Part shown: positions 53,076 to 63,295 of the stretch, piece by piece | How positions within the stretch are numbered: the stretch's first letter is position 1 | Layout: every line of letters begins with the position of its first letter | NCBI RefSeq assembly: GCF_009901525.1 | Contig: NZ_CP019288.1 | Span: forward strand, 2,881,501 to 2,945,500 | Length of the DNA stretch: 64,000 nt | Direction of reading: 5' to 3' | Source: Kordia antarctica | GTDB lineage: Bacteria > Bacteroidota > Bacteroidia > Flavobacteriales > Flavobacteriaceae | The notes under the pieces: model-generated | Database searches by the model: none | Told to the model about the DNA's origin: nothing | What the model saw: the letters and a program-made list of their open reading frames with translations, nothing else | Made by a program: the position numbers and the translations under genes

Positions 53076-54893
53076 ATGATTAAAAATTACTTATTATTAG
53101 TTGCTTTGTTAATATCTACCGTCTCCTTTGGACAGGTATTAACTGAAGACTTTGATTATGGAATGACTGGTGGAGACTTAACTACAGTAAGTGGTGGCGC
53201 ATGGGTTCAACACTCAGGTTCATCAGGACCGGTTGCTTATGTTGCAGCGCCTAGTGGTTTAACTATGGCGGGATATCCTTCGTCAGGAATTGGCGGGCAT
53301 GCAACTTTTTCAGGAACTTCTCAAGACATAAATAGAGCTTTTCCAGCAATTTCATCGGGAACTGTCTATGCAAGTGCACTTGTAAACTTAAGTGCTGTTG
53401 GAAGTGGAAACTACTTTATGCACTTTAATTCAGGTGGATTTAGAGCTAGAGTTGGTGCCAAAGATGATGGTGGTGGAAATATTCTTTATGGAATAGGATC
53501 AAGTAGTTCTACATTAACATATGGAACTACTCCTTACAGCTTAAACACAACATACTTATTAGTTTTCTCTTATGAGATTGCAACAGGAATTACTAACCTA
53601 CACGTACTATCTGCTGTAACGCCAACTGAGCCTGCTACGCCAGAAGCTACAAACACGGGAAGTACAGGTACTGCAATTTCTGCAATTGCTTTTCGTCAAT
53701 CTAGTAACATACCAGCTGTCGCTATTGATGGAGTTCGTATAGCTACAAACTGGAACGAAATTATGAACAACTCATCTGTTGCTTCAGTAAGTATCGTAAC
53801 GCCTGCGGATAATAGTACGTTTACTCCAGGAACATCAAGTGTAGATGTAACGTTTACTACGCAAAACATTGACTTAATGACAGCTGGGAACCAAGTAAAC
53901 ATTACAGTTGGAGCAAATCCTACAGATGCTGATGTTACGAGTCCTTATGCAATTCCTACTACAGATGGAACATCTTACGTAGTAACTGTAGAGTTATTAG
54001 AAAACAATATGGTAATTGATACTAAAATGGTTTCTTTCTCTGTTGAAAGCGAAACACAAGTAGCTACAATCACAGACTTACGTGCTGGAACTGTTGGAAA
54101 CTATTACGAATTAACAGGTCAAGCGTTTATTTCATATATCGTAACTGAAGGAACAAGAAATCAAAAATATATCCAAGATGGTGGTGCTGGAATCTTAATT
54201 GATGATACAGCTGGAACATTAAGTGCTCCATTAAACATCGGAGATGGAATCGTTGGATTAAAAGGTCAATTATCTCAATTTGGTGGTGTACTTCAATTTG
54301 TGCCAACGGAAAACATTCCTGGAGCTGCTACAACTGGAAACACACTTACGCCACTTTTTGTAACTGCTGCAGAATTAGCTACAAACGGAGAATCATACGA
54401 AAGTAGATTAATTAGATTATTAAATGTTGAGTTTGCTGATACAGGAATGTTCGCTGACAATACAAATTATACGGTTACTACAGCTGGAGGAACAGATATG
54501 ACAGTTTGTAGAGTAGTTTTTGGAGATGAGGATTTAATTGGAACTGCGATTCCTAGTGCGCCTGCTGATATTATTGGTATCGGTTCAGAATTTAATGGAA
54601 CATATCAAATATTCCCTAGATATGCTAGTGATATCAATACTACATTAGGAACTGAAGAATTTGGAACAACTTCTTTCAACATGTATCCAAATCCAACTAA
54701 CGGAAGTACAGTAACAATTTCTTCTGCTTCAAACAATGCAAAAAGCGTAAAAGTTTATAGCATTATTGGTAAGCAAGTAATTAATACTACAATTACAAAC
54801 ACATTAGATGTTTCTGGTTTACAATCAGGAATCTATGTGGTTCAAATTACAGAAAATGGTAAATCGGCTACTAAGAAATTAGTAATCAAGTAA
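53076..54893 (+). CDS. Secreted T9SS protein
   Basis: 605 aa. Signal peptide to VSFGQ (about 20). An N-terminal jelly-roll-like beta region (about 21-235), an OB-fold-type domain of DUF5689 style in the second half (TITDLRAGTVGNYYELTGQ... YIQDGGAGILIDD... VGLKGQLS...), and a T9SS C-terminal domain (FNMYPNPTNGSTVTIS ... KKLVIK). Probably surface or extracellular; Ser/Gly/Thr-rich, very few Cys. Confidence 0.88.
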   Translation: MIKNYLLLVALLISTVSFGQVLTEDFDYGMTGGDLTTVSGGAWVQHSGSSGPVAYVAAPSGLTMAGYPSSGIGGHATFSGTSQDINRAFPAISSGTVYASALVNLSAVGSGNYFMHFNSGGFRARVGAKDDGGGNILYGIGSSSSTLTYGTTPYSLNTTYLLVFSYEIATGITNLHVLSAVTPTEPATPEATNTGSTGTAISAIAFRQSSNIPAVAIDGVRIATNWNEIMNNSSVASVSIVTPADNSTFTPGTSSVDVTFTTQNIDLMTAGNQVNITVGANPTDADVTSPYAIPTTDGTSYVVTVELLENNMVIDTKMVSFSVESETQVATITDLRAGTVGNYYELTGQAFISYIVTEGTRNQKYIQDGGAGILIDDTAGTLSAPLNIGDGIVGLKGQLSQFGGVLQFVPTENIPGAATTGNTLTPLFVTAAELATNGESYESRLIRLLNVEFADTGMFADNTNYTVTTAGGTDMTVCRVVFGDEDLIGTAIPSAPADIIGIGSEFNGTYQIFPRYASDINTTLGTEEFGTTSFNMYPNPTNGSTVTISSASNNAKSVKVYSIIGKQVINTTITNTLDVSGLQSGIYVVQITENGKSATKKLVIK

Positions 54894-54915
54894 TTTTACC
54901 AAACACATATTTTAT

Positions 54916-54947
54916 AAAAAGCATCTTGAAGTTTCAAGATGCTTTTT
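54916..54947 (+). terminator. Intrinsic terminator of the T9SS gene
   Basis: GCATCTTGAA/TTCAAGATGC stem, 2-nt loop (or shorter stem with larger loop), then TTTTTT. Confidence 0.9.
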
Positions 54948-55059
54948 TGTTTTAGTGAAACTCAACTTAAAGAAGCTTGTGCTGAACTTAATTCAATATC
55001 TAAGACGTACTTAAAGTTGTTAGTTGAACTAAAGATTTTCTAGAAAGTATAATTTACGT

Positions 55060-55145
55060 CACACTGAGCTTGTCGAAGTGTGATTCGGTTTCTCATCATA
55101 ATTATAATTTATTGTTATGTGATTCTGAATCAAGTTCAGAATGAC
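55060..55145. repeat. REP/MITE-like repeat
   Basis: CGTCACACTGAGCTTGTCGA ... TTCAGAATGACG; shares words with the 39.3 kb and 41 kb elements and ends in inverted CGTCA/TGACG. Most of the 54.95-55.24 kb gap is otherwise featureless. Confidence 0.65.
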
Positions 55146-55236
55146 GTTATCTAGAAATAATTTTAAATCGAGAAGTAACACACAACTCATAATTTTCTCC
55201 TTATTTTACCTATTTTTGTCTTCTCAGTTTACACGA

Positions 55237-56214
55237 ATGAATTCCAACACAATTTTCAAAATCACCGATGATGCAACTTTTGAAACTATAACGTTTCAAA
55301 CGTTCAAGCATCAATTTGAAAATAATAAAACCTATCGTTCATTTTGCGATTTATTATATAAACATCCAAGCGATATTTCAAAAATTGAAGACATTCCTTT
55401 TCTTCCTATCGAATTCTTCAAATCGCACGAAATCGTTTCCAACAGTAATCCAATTCAAGAAACATTTACAAGTTCAGGAACTACAGGAAGCATTCCTAGC
55501 AAACATCATGTAACGGATCTTACTATCTACGAAGAAAGCTATCTAAAAGGATTTCAACATTTCTATGGAAACATTGAAGACTATGTAATTTTGGCTTTAT
55601 TGCCTAATTATTTAGAACGAACTGGCTCTTCATTAACATACATGGTAAATGACCTCATCAAGCGAAGCAAACATGCGGAAAGTGGTTTTTATTTGCATGA
55701 TTTAAATGCGCTTGCTGCAAAACTCATCAAACTAGATCAGGAAGGAAAAAAAGTGCTTCTCATTGGCGTTTCTTTTGCCTTATTAGATTTGATTGAAACA
55801 ACTCAGTTCTGCTTGAAACATACGATTATCATGGAAACTGGCGGCATGAAAGGTCGTAGAAAAGAAATGATTCGGGAAGAATTGCATCAACAACTTTGTA
55901 CAGGTTTTGGCGTGACCGAAATTCATTCCGAATATGGCATGACCGAATTACTTTCACAAGGATATTCCAATGGAAATGGCATCTTTCAAACGCCACCTTG
56001 GATGAAACTATTCACACGCGATCCTGAAGATGCATTGACACTTCAACGGAAAGGGAAATCGGGGGGAATCAACGTAATTGATCTGGCAAATATCAACTCC
56101 TGTTCATTCATTGCTACGCAAGATTTAGGAAAAATTCATTCAAATAATACATTCGAAATTCTCGGGCGTTTTGATCATTCAGACATTAGAGGTTGTAATT
56201 TAATGGTTTTTTAA
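55237..56214 (+). CDS. LuxE-like acyl-protein synthetase / acyltransferase
   Basis: 325 aa from ATG 55237 (MNSNTIFKITDD). ANL-superfamily features: TFTSSGTTGSIPSKHHV (P-loop-like ST-rich motif), TGFGVTEIHSEYGMTELLSQ (A5-type motif) and GRFDHSDIRG. Shorter than CoA ligases and close to LuxE / PaaK-type. Acyl activation or transfer, substrate unknown. An upstream frame exists but would begin inside the preceding repeat. Confidence 0.87.
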   Translation: MNSNTIFKITDDATFETITFQTFKHQFENNKTYRSFCDLLYKHPSDISKIEDIPFLPIEFFKSHEIVSNSNPIQETFTSSGTTGSIPSKHHVTDLTIYEESYLKGFQHFYGNIEDYVILALLPNYLERTGSSLTYMVNDLIKRSKHAESGFYLHDLNALAAKLIKLDQEGKKVLLIGVSFALLDLIETTQFCLKHTIIMETGGMKGRRKEMIREELHQQLCTGFGVTEIHSEYGMTELLSQGYSNGNGIFQTPPWMKLFTRDPEDALTLQRKGKSGGINVIDLANINSCSFIATQDLGKIHSNNTFEILGRFDHSDIRGCNLMVF

Positions 56215-56310
56215 TACTTCTTTAACACAATCATATTGAAAGGTTTACACATAAAAACGACTTAATAATAGAGAGTTTCATCTCAAATTGAGTTAGTTAT
56301 TTAATAAGTA

Positions 56311-56351
56311 AAACCCTGAATATTGTTCCTACTACGCACTATTCAGGGTTT
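56311..56351. terminator. Hairpin between the LuxE-like and MFS genes
   Basis: AAACCCTGAATA (56311-56322) / TATTCAGGGTTT (56340-56351), 12-bp perfect stem, loop of 17. Probable terminator, T-tract weak. Confidence 0.8.
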
Positions 56352-56444
56352 GTCATTTCTACGAGGAAATTCTAAAAGTAATCATTCAAAAAAAAGTATC
56401 TTTATACACGGAAAAATTCGACTAAAAAAAACCTCAGTATTTAC

Positions 56445-57746
56445 ATGTTTGAAAAGTTATATCGTTATTTAAATGACGAAAAAAAAGAGGAACGCGTTTG
56501 TACAGACATTACAGATGAAGCTTGTAAACATGTTGCGAAAAATTACTTTCTAATTCTTTTCAGCAATGTTGCTATCAAGCTTGGCGACACGTTAAGCAAT
56601 CCAAAAACCGTCTTAACGTGGTTGATGAGTTACGTAAACGCGCCTGTATATTTAATCAGTTTCATAGTTCCGATCCGAGAATCAGGTTCTATGGTTCCGC
56701 AAATTGCGTTGGCAAAATATGTCAGCAAACAAGCCATCCGAAAGTGGATTTGGGTTCTTGGTGCATTTCTTCAATTTTTGGCAATTGCTTCTATTGGTTT
56801 CATTGCCTTATATTTTGAAGGCGTTACTGCTGGTTGGCTTATAATTATCGCCGTCATTGTATTCAGTATTTCGCGGAGTTTATCGTCTTTATCATCCAAA
56901 GATATTACAGGAAAAACCATTCCAAAAACTAGACGTGGAAAACTAAAAGGCTACACGGTTGCCATATCAGGAATTTTAGTATTAGCCGCAGGATTATACA
57001 TTTTATACGCTTCCAAAAGCGAAACAACGATTACATTTTACAGCTATCTCATCTTTTTTGCAGCGGCAACTTGGTTAATTGCTGCGATTGTATTTTCAAG
57101 AATTAGAGAATTTCCAGGAGAAATTGAACCTAAAAAAGAATCACAAGGCGGAATTTTATCGAAGCTGAGTTTACTAAAAACAGACGCACAATTCCGAAAC
57201 TTTGTCATTGCGCGTTCGTTATTATTATGTTCGGCATTAACAGCGCCATATTATATACTATTAGCGCAAAAATATGTTGGTAAAGAAAGTTATTTATTAG
57301 GATTATTTATCATTGCAAAAGGAATTGCTTCCATTGTAAGTTCGCCAACTTGGGGAAAACTCGCAGACAAATCGAGCAAAAATGTGATGGCAATTGGTGT
57401 GTTAATTGCTTCTATTTTAGGAATCATTATTTTCTGTATTGTTGCTTATTTTGAAGATTTCAGAAATGCAAATTGGTTGTATCCGATTGCTTTTTTCATC
57501 TTAGGAATTGCACATGAAGGCGTACGACTCGGACGAAAAACCTACATTGTAGATATGGCTACAGGAAACGAACGCACCAATTATGTTTCGGTGAGTAATA
57601 CTGTAATCGGAATTATTTTACTAATCACTGGCGGATTGAGCGCATTGGTTTCACTAATTTCAATTGAAGGCGTTATTTTAGTACTTTCCGTATTCGGGAT
57701 TTATGGCGCGTACCGAAGCTACAAACTTCCGAATGTGGAAGCGTAA
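56445..57746 (+). CDS. MFS transporter
   Basis: 433 aa, about 12 TM helices. GKLADKSSKNVMAIGV (motif A-like DKSSKN) and IGIILLITGG. Small cytoplasmic N-terminus with Asp/Glu/Lys. Substrate unknown. No operon mate. Confidence 0.87.
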   Translation: MFEKLYRYLNDEKKEERVCTDITDEACKHVAKNYFLILFSNVAIKLGDTLSNPKTVLTWLMSYVNAPVYLISFIVPIRESGSMVPQIALAKYVSKQAIRKWIWVLGAFLQFLAIASIGFIALYFEGVTAGWLIIIAVIVFSISRSLSSLSSKDITGKTIPKTRRGKLKGYTVAISGILVLAAGLYILYASKSETTITFYSYLIFFAAATWLIAAIVFSRIREFPGEIEPKKESQGGILSKLSLLKTDAQFRNFVIARSLLLCSALTAPYYILLAQKYVGKESYLLGLFIIAKGIASIVSSPTWGKLADKSSKNVMAIGVLIASILGIIIFCIVAYFEDFRNANWLYPIAFFILGIAHEGVRLGRKTYIVDMATGNERTNYVSVSNTVIGIILLITGGLSALVSLISIEGVILVLSVFGIYGAYRSYKLPNVEA

Positions 57747-57795
57747 AATGAATTTTAAATGTAAAATTTTAAATGCTAAATGTAAAAGTAGTTTA

Positions 57796-57928
57796 CGTCA
57801 GTTCGAGTGAAATCTTGCAAAGATTTTGTATCGAGAACCTTTTGTTTTTCAAATGGTTCTCGATAGCTCTACTGAGTTTATCGAAGTGCAATTTTTTCGT
57901 TCTACTACAAAAATCACTCGAACTGACG
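57796..57928. repeat. MITE-like element with 15-bp terminal inverted repeats
   Basis: CGTCAGTTCGAGTGA (57796-57810) and TCACTCGAACTGACG (57914-57928) are perfect inverted repeats. The inside (TTCTCGATAGCTCTACTGAG, TTTATCGAAGTGCAA) recurs near 40.96 kb. 133 bp, noncoding, between MFS and tyrS. Confidence 0.8.
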
Positions 57929-57976
57929 ACTCACATAAAACTGTAAACCGACAACTGAAAACTGTCAACCGACAAC

Positions 57977-59278
57977 TTACTTCACAATCAACAAAAAATT
58001 CTTCTTCTTTCCACGCTGAATTGTCACAAATTTATCATTAATCAAATCGTCCGTTGTAATTTTATAATCTTCGTTAACTTTCGCTTTATTTACCGAAACT
58101 GAGTTTTCTTTTAACGCTCTTCTTGCATCTCCGTTAGAGTTTAGAAAGTTCGTTTTTGCAGCTAAAGCTGCGATCATATCCAAACCTTCTTCAATATCAG
58201 CACGCTCAATTTCTGCTTGCGGAATTCCTTCAAAAACATCTAAAAATGTTTGTTCATCAAGTTGTTTCAAATCGTCAGAAGTCGATTTTCCAAATAAAAT
58301 ATTCGTTGCTTTTTGAGCATTTTCTAAATCTTCTTTACTATGAACTAAAATCGTAATTTCTTCAGCCAATTTCTTTTGTAACAAACGTATATGTGGTGCT
58401 TCTGCGTGTTCAGCAAGCAAAGCATCAATGGTTTCTTTATCTAAAAATGTAAAGATTTTAATGTACTTTTCAGCATCTTCATCCGAAGCATTCAACCAAA
58501 ATTGGTAAAAACGATATACCGAAGTTTTATCAGCATCTAGCCAAATATTTCCGCCAGCCGTTTTTCCAAACTTTGTTCCGTCTGCTTTTGTGATTAACGG
58601 ACAGGTCATTGCGTATGCTTTTGCAGCTTCTTCCGTGTTCATTCTACGAACCAATTCGGTTCCTGTGGTAATATTTCCCCATTGATCCGATCCGCCCATT
58701 TGCAGCAAACAATTGTGTTCTTTGTGTAAATGGTAAAAATCGTATCCTTGAATTAATTGGTATGTAAACTCTGTAAATGACATTCCTGCACCTTCTTCTC
58801 CAACACGTTTCTTTACAGAATCTTTCGCCATCATGTAATTTACCGTGATTCTTTTTCCAACATCACGAGCAAAATCGATGAAAGAGAAATTTTTCATCCA
58901 ATCGTAATTGTTCACTAAAATTGGTGCATTTTCTTCTTTCGAATTAAAATCTAAAAAACGAGATAATACACGCTTGATTCCAGCTACATTTTTAGCCAAA
59001 ATATCTTCTGTCAATAAATTACGTTCGTCCGACTTTCCTGATGGATCGCCAATCATTCCTGTTGCGCCACCAACTAATGCAATTGGCTTATGTCCAGATT
59101 TATACAAATGCATCAACAAAATAATAGGAACCATACTTCCAATGTGTAATGAATCTGATGTTGGGTCAAATCCAATATACGCAGTCGTCATTTCTTTCAC
59201 CAATTGTTCTTCTGTTCCTGGCATGATATCGTGTATCATTCCTCTCCAACGTAACTCTTCTACTAAATTGCTATTCAT
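57977..59278 (-). CDS. tyrS: Tyrosyl-tRNA synthetase
   Basis: 433 aa from ATG 59278 ([13 protein letters not shown]). HIGS-type motif [40 protein letters not shown] and KFGKT (KMSKS-type). C-terminal S4-like domain. Charges tRNA-Tyr. The extra start at 59305 is less likely. Confidence 0.95.
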   Translation of the reverse strand: MNSNLVEELRWRGMIHDIMPGTEEQLVKEMTTAYIGFDPTSDSLHIGSMVPIILLMHLYKSGHKPIALVGGATGMIGDPSGKSDERNLLTEDILAKNVAGIKRVLSRFLDFNSKEENAPILVNNYDWMKNFSFIDFARDVGKRITVNYMMAKDSVKKRVGEEGAGMSFTEFTYQLIQGYDFYHLHKEHNCLLQMGGSDQWGNITTGTELVRRMNTEEAAKAYAMTCPLITKADGTKFGKTAGGNIWLDADKTSVYRFYQFWLNASDEDAEKYIKIFTFLDKETIDALLAEHAEAPHIRLLQKKLAEEITILVHSKEDLENAQKATNILFGKSTSDDLKQLDEQTFLDVFEGIPQAEIERADIEEGLDMIAALAAKTNFLNSNGDARRALKENSVSVNKAKVNEDYKITTDDLINDKFVTIQRGKKKNFLLIVK

Positions 59279-59344
59279 TTGTATATTCTTTATTAAGCTT
59301 CGCAAAGATATAAAAGTGAAAAGAAAAAAGTTTATTTTAGTAGC

Positions 59345-60349
59345 ATGATATTAGTAACTGGTGGAACTGGATTGGTTGGCGCGCATTTATTGGCGCATTT
59401 GGTACAAACGGAAACGCGTGTAAAAGCGATTTACAGAACAATTGATAAATTGGAAGCTGTAAAAAATGTGTTTTCATATTATTTTGATGACTCAATTCCT
59501 TTTTTTGAGAAGATAGATTGGCACAAAGCTGACGTTGTAGATGTTCCATCATTGGAAGTTGTATTTCCCGAAATTACACATGTATATCATGTAGCAGCGT
59601 TAATTTCGTTTGATCCGAAAGATTTTGACTCCTTACGGAAGATTAATATTGAAGGAACTGCCAATGTTGTAAATTTATGTATCGCTTATGGCGTGAAAAA
59701 ACTCTGCTTTGTAAGTTCGGTAGCGGCTGTTGGCGAAAATGAAGATCCTACAATTCCGATTACGGAAGAAACAGATTGGAATCCAGAAGCTGATAATAAT
59801 GTGTACGCAATTTCAAAATATGGTTCCGAAATGGAAGTTTGGCGCGGTTCGCAAGAAGGTTTGGATGTTGTCATTGTAAATCCTGCGATTATTTTAGGTG
59901 CTGGATTTTGGCGTTCAGGAAGCGGTTCATTGTTTAGAACCATCAAAAAAGGACTAAAATATTACACGAAAGGAATTTTGAGTTATGTAGATGTAAAAGA
60001 TGTTGTTTCCGTGATGATTCAATTGATGAATAGCGATATAAAAGGAGAACGTTTTATTTTAGTTGCTGAAAATTGGAGTTTGGAAAAATTCACGCAAGTG
60101 ACAGCAAAAGCATTACACGTACAACCACCGCAAAAAGAAGCAAGTGCATTTTTGTTAGGAATCGCTTGGCGAATGGATTGGTGGCGACAATTTTTTACAG
60201 GAAAACGACGAAAGTTAACCAAGCAAACGGCGCAATCTATACAATCGCAAAGTTTTTTTGAGAGTAGCAAGATTCAGAAAGCATTGAATTTTACATTTAT
60301 TCCAGTGGAAGAAAGTATTGAGCGTGTGAGTGAGCGTTATAATGGTTAG
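59345..60349 (+). CDS. NAD-dependent epimerase/dehydratase (SDR, extended)
   Basis: 334 aa. [14 protein letters not shown] (GxxGxxG), [18 protein letters not shown] and YAISKYGSE (YxxxK) identify an extended SDR. Substrate likely a sugar-nucleotide or a steroid/flavonoid-like reductase substrate; not determined. Confidence 0.9.
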   Translation: MILVTGGTGLVGAHLLAHLVQTETRVKAIYRTIDKLEAVKNVFSYYFDDSIPFFEKIDWHKADVVDVPSLEVVFPEITHVYHVAALISFDPKDFDSLRKINIEGTANVVNLCIAYGVKKLCFVSSVAAVGENEDPTIPITEETDWNPEADNNVYAISKYGSEMEVWRGSQEGLDVVIVNPAIILGAGFWRSGSGSLFRTIKKGLKYYTKGILSYVDVKDVVSVMIQLMNSDIKGERFILVAENWSLEKFTQVTAKALHVQPPQKEASAFLLGIAWRMDWWRQFFTGKRRKLTKQTAQSIQSQSFFESSKIQKALNFTFIPVEESIERVSERYNG

Positions 60350-60597
60350 TTACTCTAAATTTTAATTCCTTAAGAATATCTTTTATTTAGTAGCACATTT
60401 TCTACTATTTATTTTCTTTCTCTTTGCTCGCACAAAGAAAAGAAACAAAAGAAAGTGCATTTTTCCAGAGGTGTTTTTAGTTTTTTCTCTGAAAAACTAA
60501 AACCGCATTCATTTTTCTAAATTTTTTCCAAGGCTTCAAAAATTCTTAACGAAAAATGATTGCTACACTTCGGAAAAAGAACAGATTGCGTAAAAGA
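60350..60597. other. Intergenic stretch with inverted repeats
   Basis: Contains TTTCTTTCTCTTTGCTCGCA and an A-rich copy, then TTTTAGTTTTT (60475-60485) / AAAAACTAAAA (60492-60502), a likely bidirectional terminator. No coding frame seen. Confidence 0.5.
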
Positions 60598-61491
60598 CTA
60601 ATTTTCAATTTCAGAAGCTATATCAACCCATTTCACTTTCCAGTTCTTTTCTAGATGATCGCCTGTTGTGAAAAAAAGAAATTTATGATCAGGCGTTACA
60701 TATGGATTTCCTTGCCCCAAATTATTTATGGTGTCATTCAACCTTTTTGTACGCGTCCAGTTACCTTTTCCATCATTGAAACTTATCATTAAATCAAGTT
60801 GTTTTCCTATGGAAGCAAAAATTATATATTCTTCATTTGCTGAAACATAAGGTGTACACGTTACTGAATTTAATGGCATTGAAATTGACGTTTTTTCTGA
60901 GTCTTCAAATGTACCATTCACTTGTTTTGAATGATAAATATTCATTTCACTATAATCTAAATTGCTTGAGTGAAAATATAAAGTTCCAGAGTTTGTAATT
61001 ATTGGATGCGAAACTAATTTAGTTCTCAAGTTTGGAATATCTACAAAAGTAGATTCTTGCCATTTTCCATCAACTTTATCTGATTTCCATATATGCCAAG
61101 TTTGATGAATTCCATTAATATTCGTTGGTCTTGTAGAGCTGAAATAAAGTGTATTTCCGCTTGGCGAAAAACTCATTCCATGTTCGTTGTATGTACTATT
61201 AAAAAATGCTTTTTCAGGTTGAGACCAATTTTCGCTCTTCTTTTTAATTACATAAATTTCAAAATTCTCAAAGTCTTTATCAGAAATTGTATAATAATAT
61301 TCTTGTAAGTCAGGACTAAAAATTCCTTTGTGAATACGTTTATTTTTTGGAATTATATTTTGATTGAACTCAATAGGAATATTGTCTGGTATTTTTTCAG
61401 TTAAAAATTGCATTTTAGCTTTCTCTGTTTGGTTTTCACAACTCAAAAAGCCAATTACAAATACTACTAAAATGATTTTGAATTTCTTCAT
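60598..61491 (-). CDS. Lipoprotein with WD40-like PD40 repeats
   Basis: 297 aa from ATG 61491 (MKKFKIILVVFVIGFLSC, lipobox Cys18). Repeated FSPDLQEYYY, FSPSGNTLYFSST, YVSANEEYIIF and YVTPDHKFLFFT are PD40 (TolB-like) beta-propeller blades. The terminal helix and ligand are unknown. Starts 14 nt after the stop of the DUF4296 gene. Confidence 0.88.
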   Translation of the reverse strand: MKKFKIILVVFVIGFLSCENQTEKAKMQFLTEKIPDNIPIEFNQNIIPKNKRIHKGIFSPDLQEYYYTISDKDFENFEIYVIKKKSENWSQPEKAFFNSTYNEHGMSFSPSGNTLYFSSTRPTNINGIHQTWHIWKSDKVDGKWQESTFVDIPNLRTKLVSHPIITNSGTLYFHSSNLDYSEMNIYHSKQVNGTFEDSEKTSISMPLNSVTCTPYVSANEEYIIFASIGKQLDLMISFNDGKGNWTRTKRLNDTINNLGQGNPYVTPDHKFLFFTTGDHLEKNWKVKWVDIASEIEN

Positions 61492-61505
61492 TTTGACTGA
61501 AAACA

Positions 61506-61964
61506 CTATTTCTTATTCTTCTCCTTCTGCACTTGCTTAAACTTAGGCTTCGGCAACGTATCGTTCTTTTTACGTTCTAATTTTTTTGCTTCTTGTAAAG
61601 AATCTCTGCGTTTTTGTTCGGCTTTTAATTCATTTTCAATTCCTTTGCGCTCTTTGTACAATCGTGCTTCAACCAAACTATAAACCTTGTCATATTTCAA
61701 CGGATTTGCCGCGTAGTAATTGTTACTCGCTAAGAATTGTAAACTATCCGTATCATGCTTTTTGTACAAATAGGTGTCTAAATGCATGAAACTTTCTTCC
61801 AATTTCTTTTTATTGACTCCTTTAATAGAATTGATCAACGTAACATCGTATAAAATTGCCGCCATTTTTTCCTCTGACAATAAATTATCAGGTTTTGGCA
61901 CGGCTTCTTCTCTACAAGAAACTGTAATCAATACAAGCAATAAACACGTTATATATTTTTTCAT
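61506..61964 (-). CDS. DUF4296 lipoprotein
   Basis: 152 aa. Lipobox TVSC (Cys17); mature part helical with EEKMAAILYDVTLINSIKG, matching DUF4296, and a long Lys/Glu coil (about 110-152). Occurs next to dihydroorotase in many Flavobacteriia, as here (4-nt overlap). Function unknown. Confidence 0.9.
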   Translation of the reverse strand: MKKYITCLLLVLITVSCREEAVPKPDNLLSEEKMAAILYDVTLINSIKGVNKKKLEESFMHLDTYLYKKHDTDSLQFLASNNYYAANPLKYDKVYSLVEARLYKERKGIENELKAEQKRRDSLQEAKKLERKKNDTLPKPKFKQVQKEKNKK

Positions 61965-63295
61965 CTGTTAAATTCTAACTGTTTTACATGGCGTTTTTCA
62001 GAAAATATTCCTTCTGCATACGCTAAATTTCCATTGACAAATGTGTGCGTTATTGTCGAATCAAACGTTGTTCCTTCAAAAGGCGACCAACCACATTTAT
62101 ACAGAATGTTGTCTTTGGAAACTTCCCACGGTTTTTCTACATCAACCAATACCAAATCGGCATAAAAACCTTCTTTTATAAATCCTCTATCTTTTACTTG
62201 AAATAGTCTAGCTGGATTGTGACACATTTTTTGTGCAATTTTCTCTAGCGAGATTTTTCCCTGTTTGTGCGCTTGAATCATGGCAACTAACGCATGTTGC
62301 ACTAACGGTCCGCCAGAAGGTGCTTTGGTATACACATTACTTTTTTCTTCCAATGTATGTGGCGCATGATCGCTTGCAATCACATCAATACGATCATCTA
62401 ATAAAGCTTCCCACAATTGCGCGCGATCATTGGCTGTTTTTACCGCAGGATTCCACTTTATATGTGTTCCTTTTTCTTTGTAATCTTCATCCGAAAACCA
62501 TAAATGATGAATGCAAACTTCCGCCGTAATTTTCTTTTCTTCTAATGGAATCGAATTGTCAAATAATGCGGTTTCTTTTCCTGTTGACAGATGAAAAACG
62601 TGCAAACGTGCGCCTGTTTTCTTTGCCAATTCAATTGCGCGCGAAGATGAAATATAGCAAGCTTCTTCACTTCGTATAATCGGATGAAACTCCATTGGAA
62701 TATCGTCTCCGTATGTTGATTTGTATTCTGCTAAATTCTTTTTAATGGTTGCTTCATCTTCACAATGCACAGAAATAACCATATCCGTACTTGAGAATAT
62801 TTTTTCCAAAACTTTTTCATCATCCACCAACATATTTCCCGTAGATGAACCTAAAAATAGTTTTAATCCTGCAACTTGCGTTGGATCAACCTTTAAGATT
62901 TCATCCAAATTATCATTCGTTCCACCAAACATAAACGAATAGTTTGCAAACGCGGTTTCTTTGGCAATGTTTAACTTATCATTTAACTTTTCAATAGTAG
63001 TTGTTTGCGGATTTGTATTTGGCATTTCAATAAAAGACGTAATTCCGCCAGCAATGGCAGCTCTAGATTCCGTTGCAATGTTTGCTTTGTGCGTTAATCC
63101 AGGTTCTCTAAAATGCACTTGATCGTCAATAACTCCAGGAAAAACATGCTTTCCAGTTGCATCAATTACTTCATCGGCTTCATCGGTAAGATTGCTTCCT
63201 ATTTTAGAAATTCGTTCGCCTTCAATCAAAATATCAGCCGTTTTTATGTCTGATTCACTAACTATTTGTGCGTTTTTTAGTAGTATTTTATGCAT
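61961..63295 (-). CDS. pyrC: Dihydroorotase (multifunctional-complex type)
   Basis: 444 aa amidohydrolase. Metal HxH at PGVIDDQVHFREPG, GITSFIEMPNT, later HCED, HVFHLST and SDHAPHT. Catalyses the third step of pyrimidine biosynthesis. Shares an 8-nt overlap with the upstream glycosyltransferase gene. Confidence 0.94.
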   Translation of the reverse strand: MHKILLKNAQIVSESDIKTADILIEGERISKIGSNLTDEADEVIDATGKHVFPGVIDDQVHFREPGLTHKANIATESRAAIAGGITSFIEMPNTNPQTTTIEKLNDKLNIAKETAFANYSFMFGGTNDNLDEILKVDPTQVAGLKLFLGSSTGNMLVDDEKVLEKIFSSTDMVISVHCEDEATIKKNLAEYKSTYGDDIPMEFHPIIRSEEACYISSSRAIELAKKTGARLHVFHLSTGKETALFDNSIPLEEKKITAEVCIHHLWFSDEDYKEKGTHIKWNPAVKTANDRAQLWEALLDDRIDVIASDHAPHTLEEKSNVYTKAPSGGPLVQHALVAMIQAHKQGKISLEKIAQKMCHNPARLFQVKDRGFIKEGFYADLVLVDVEKPWEVSKDNILYKCGWSPFEGTTFDSTITHTFVNGNLAYAEGIFSEKRHVKQLEFNR

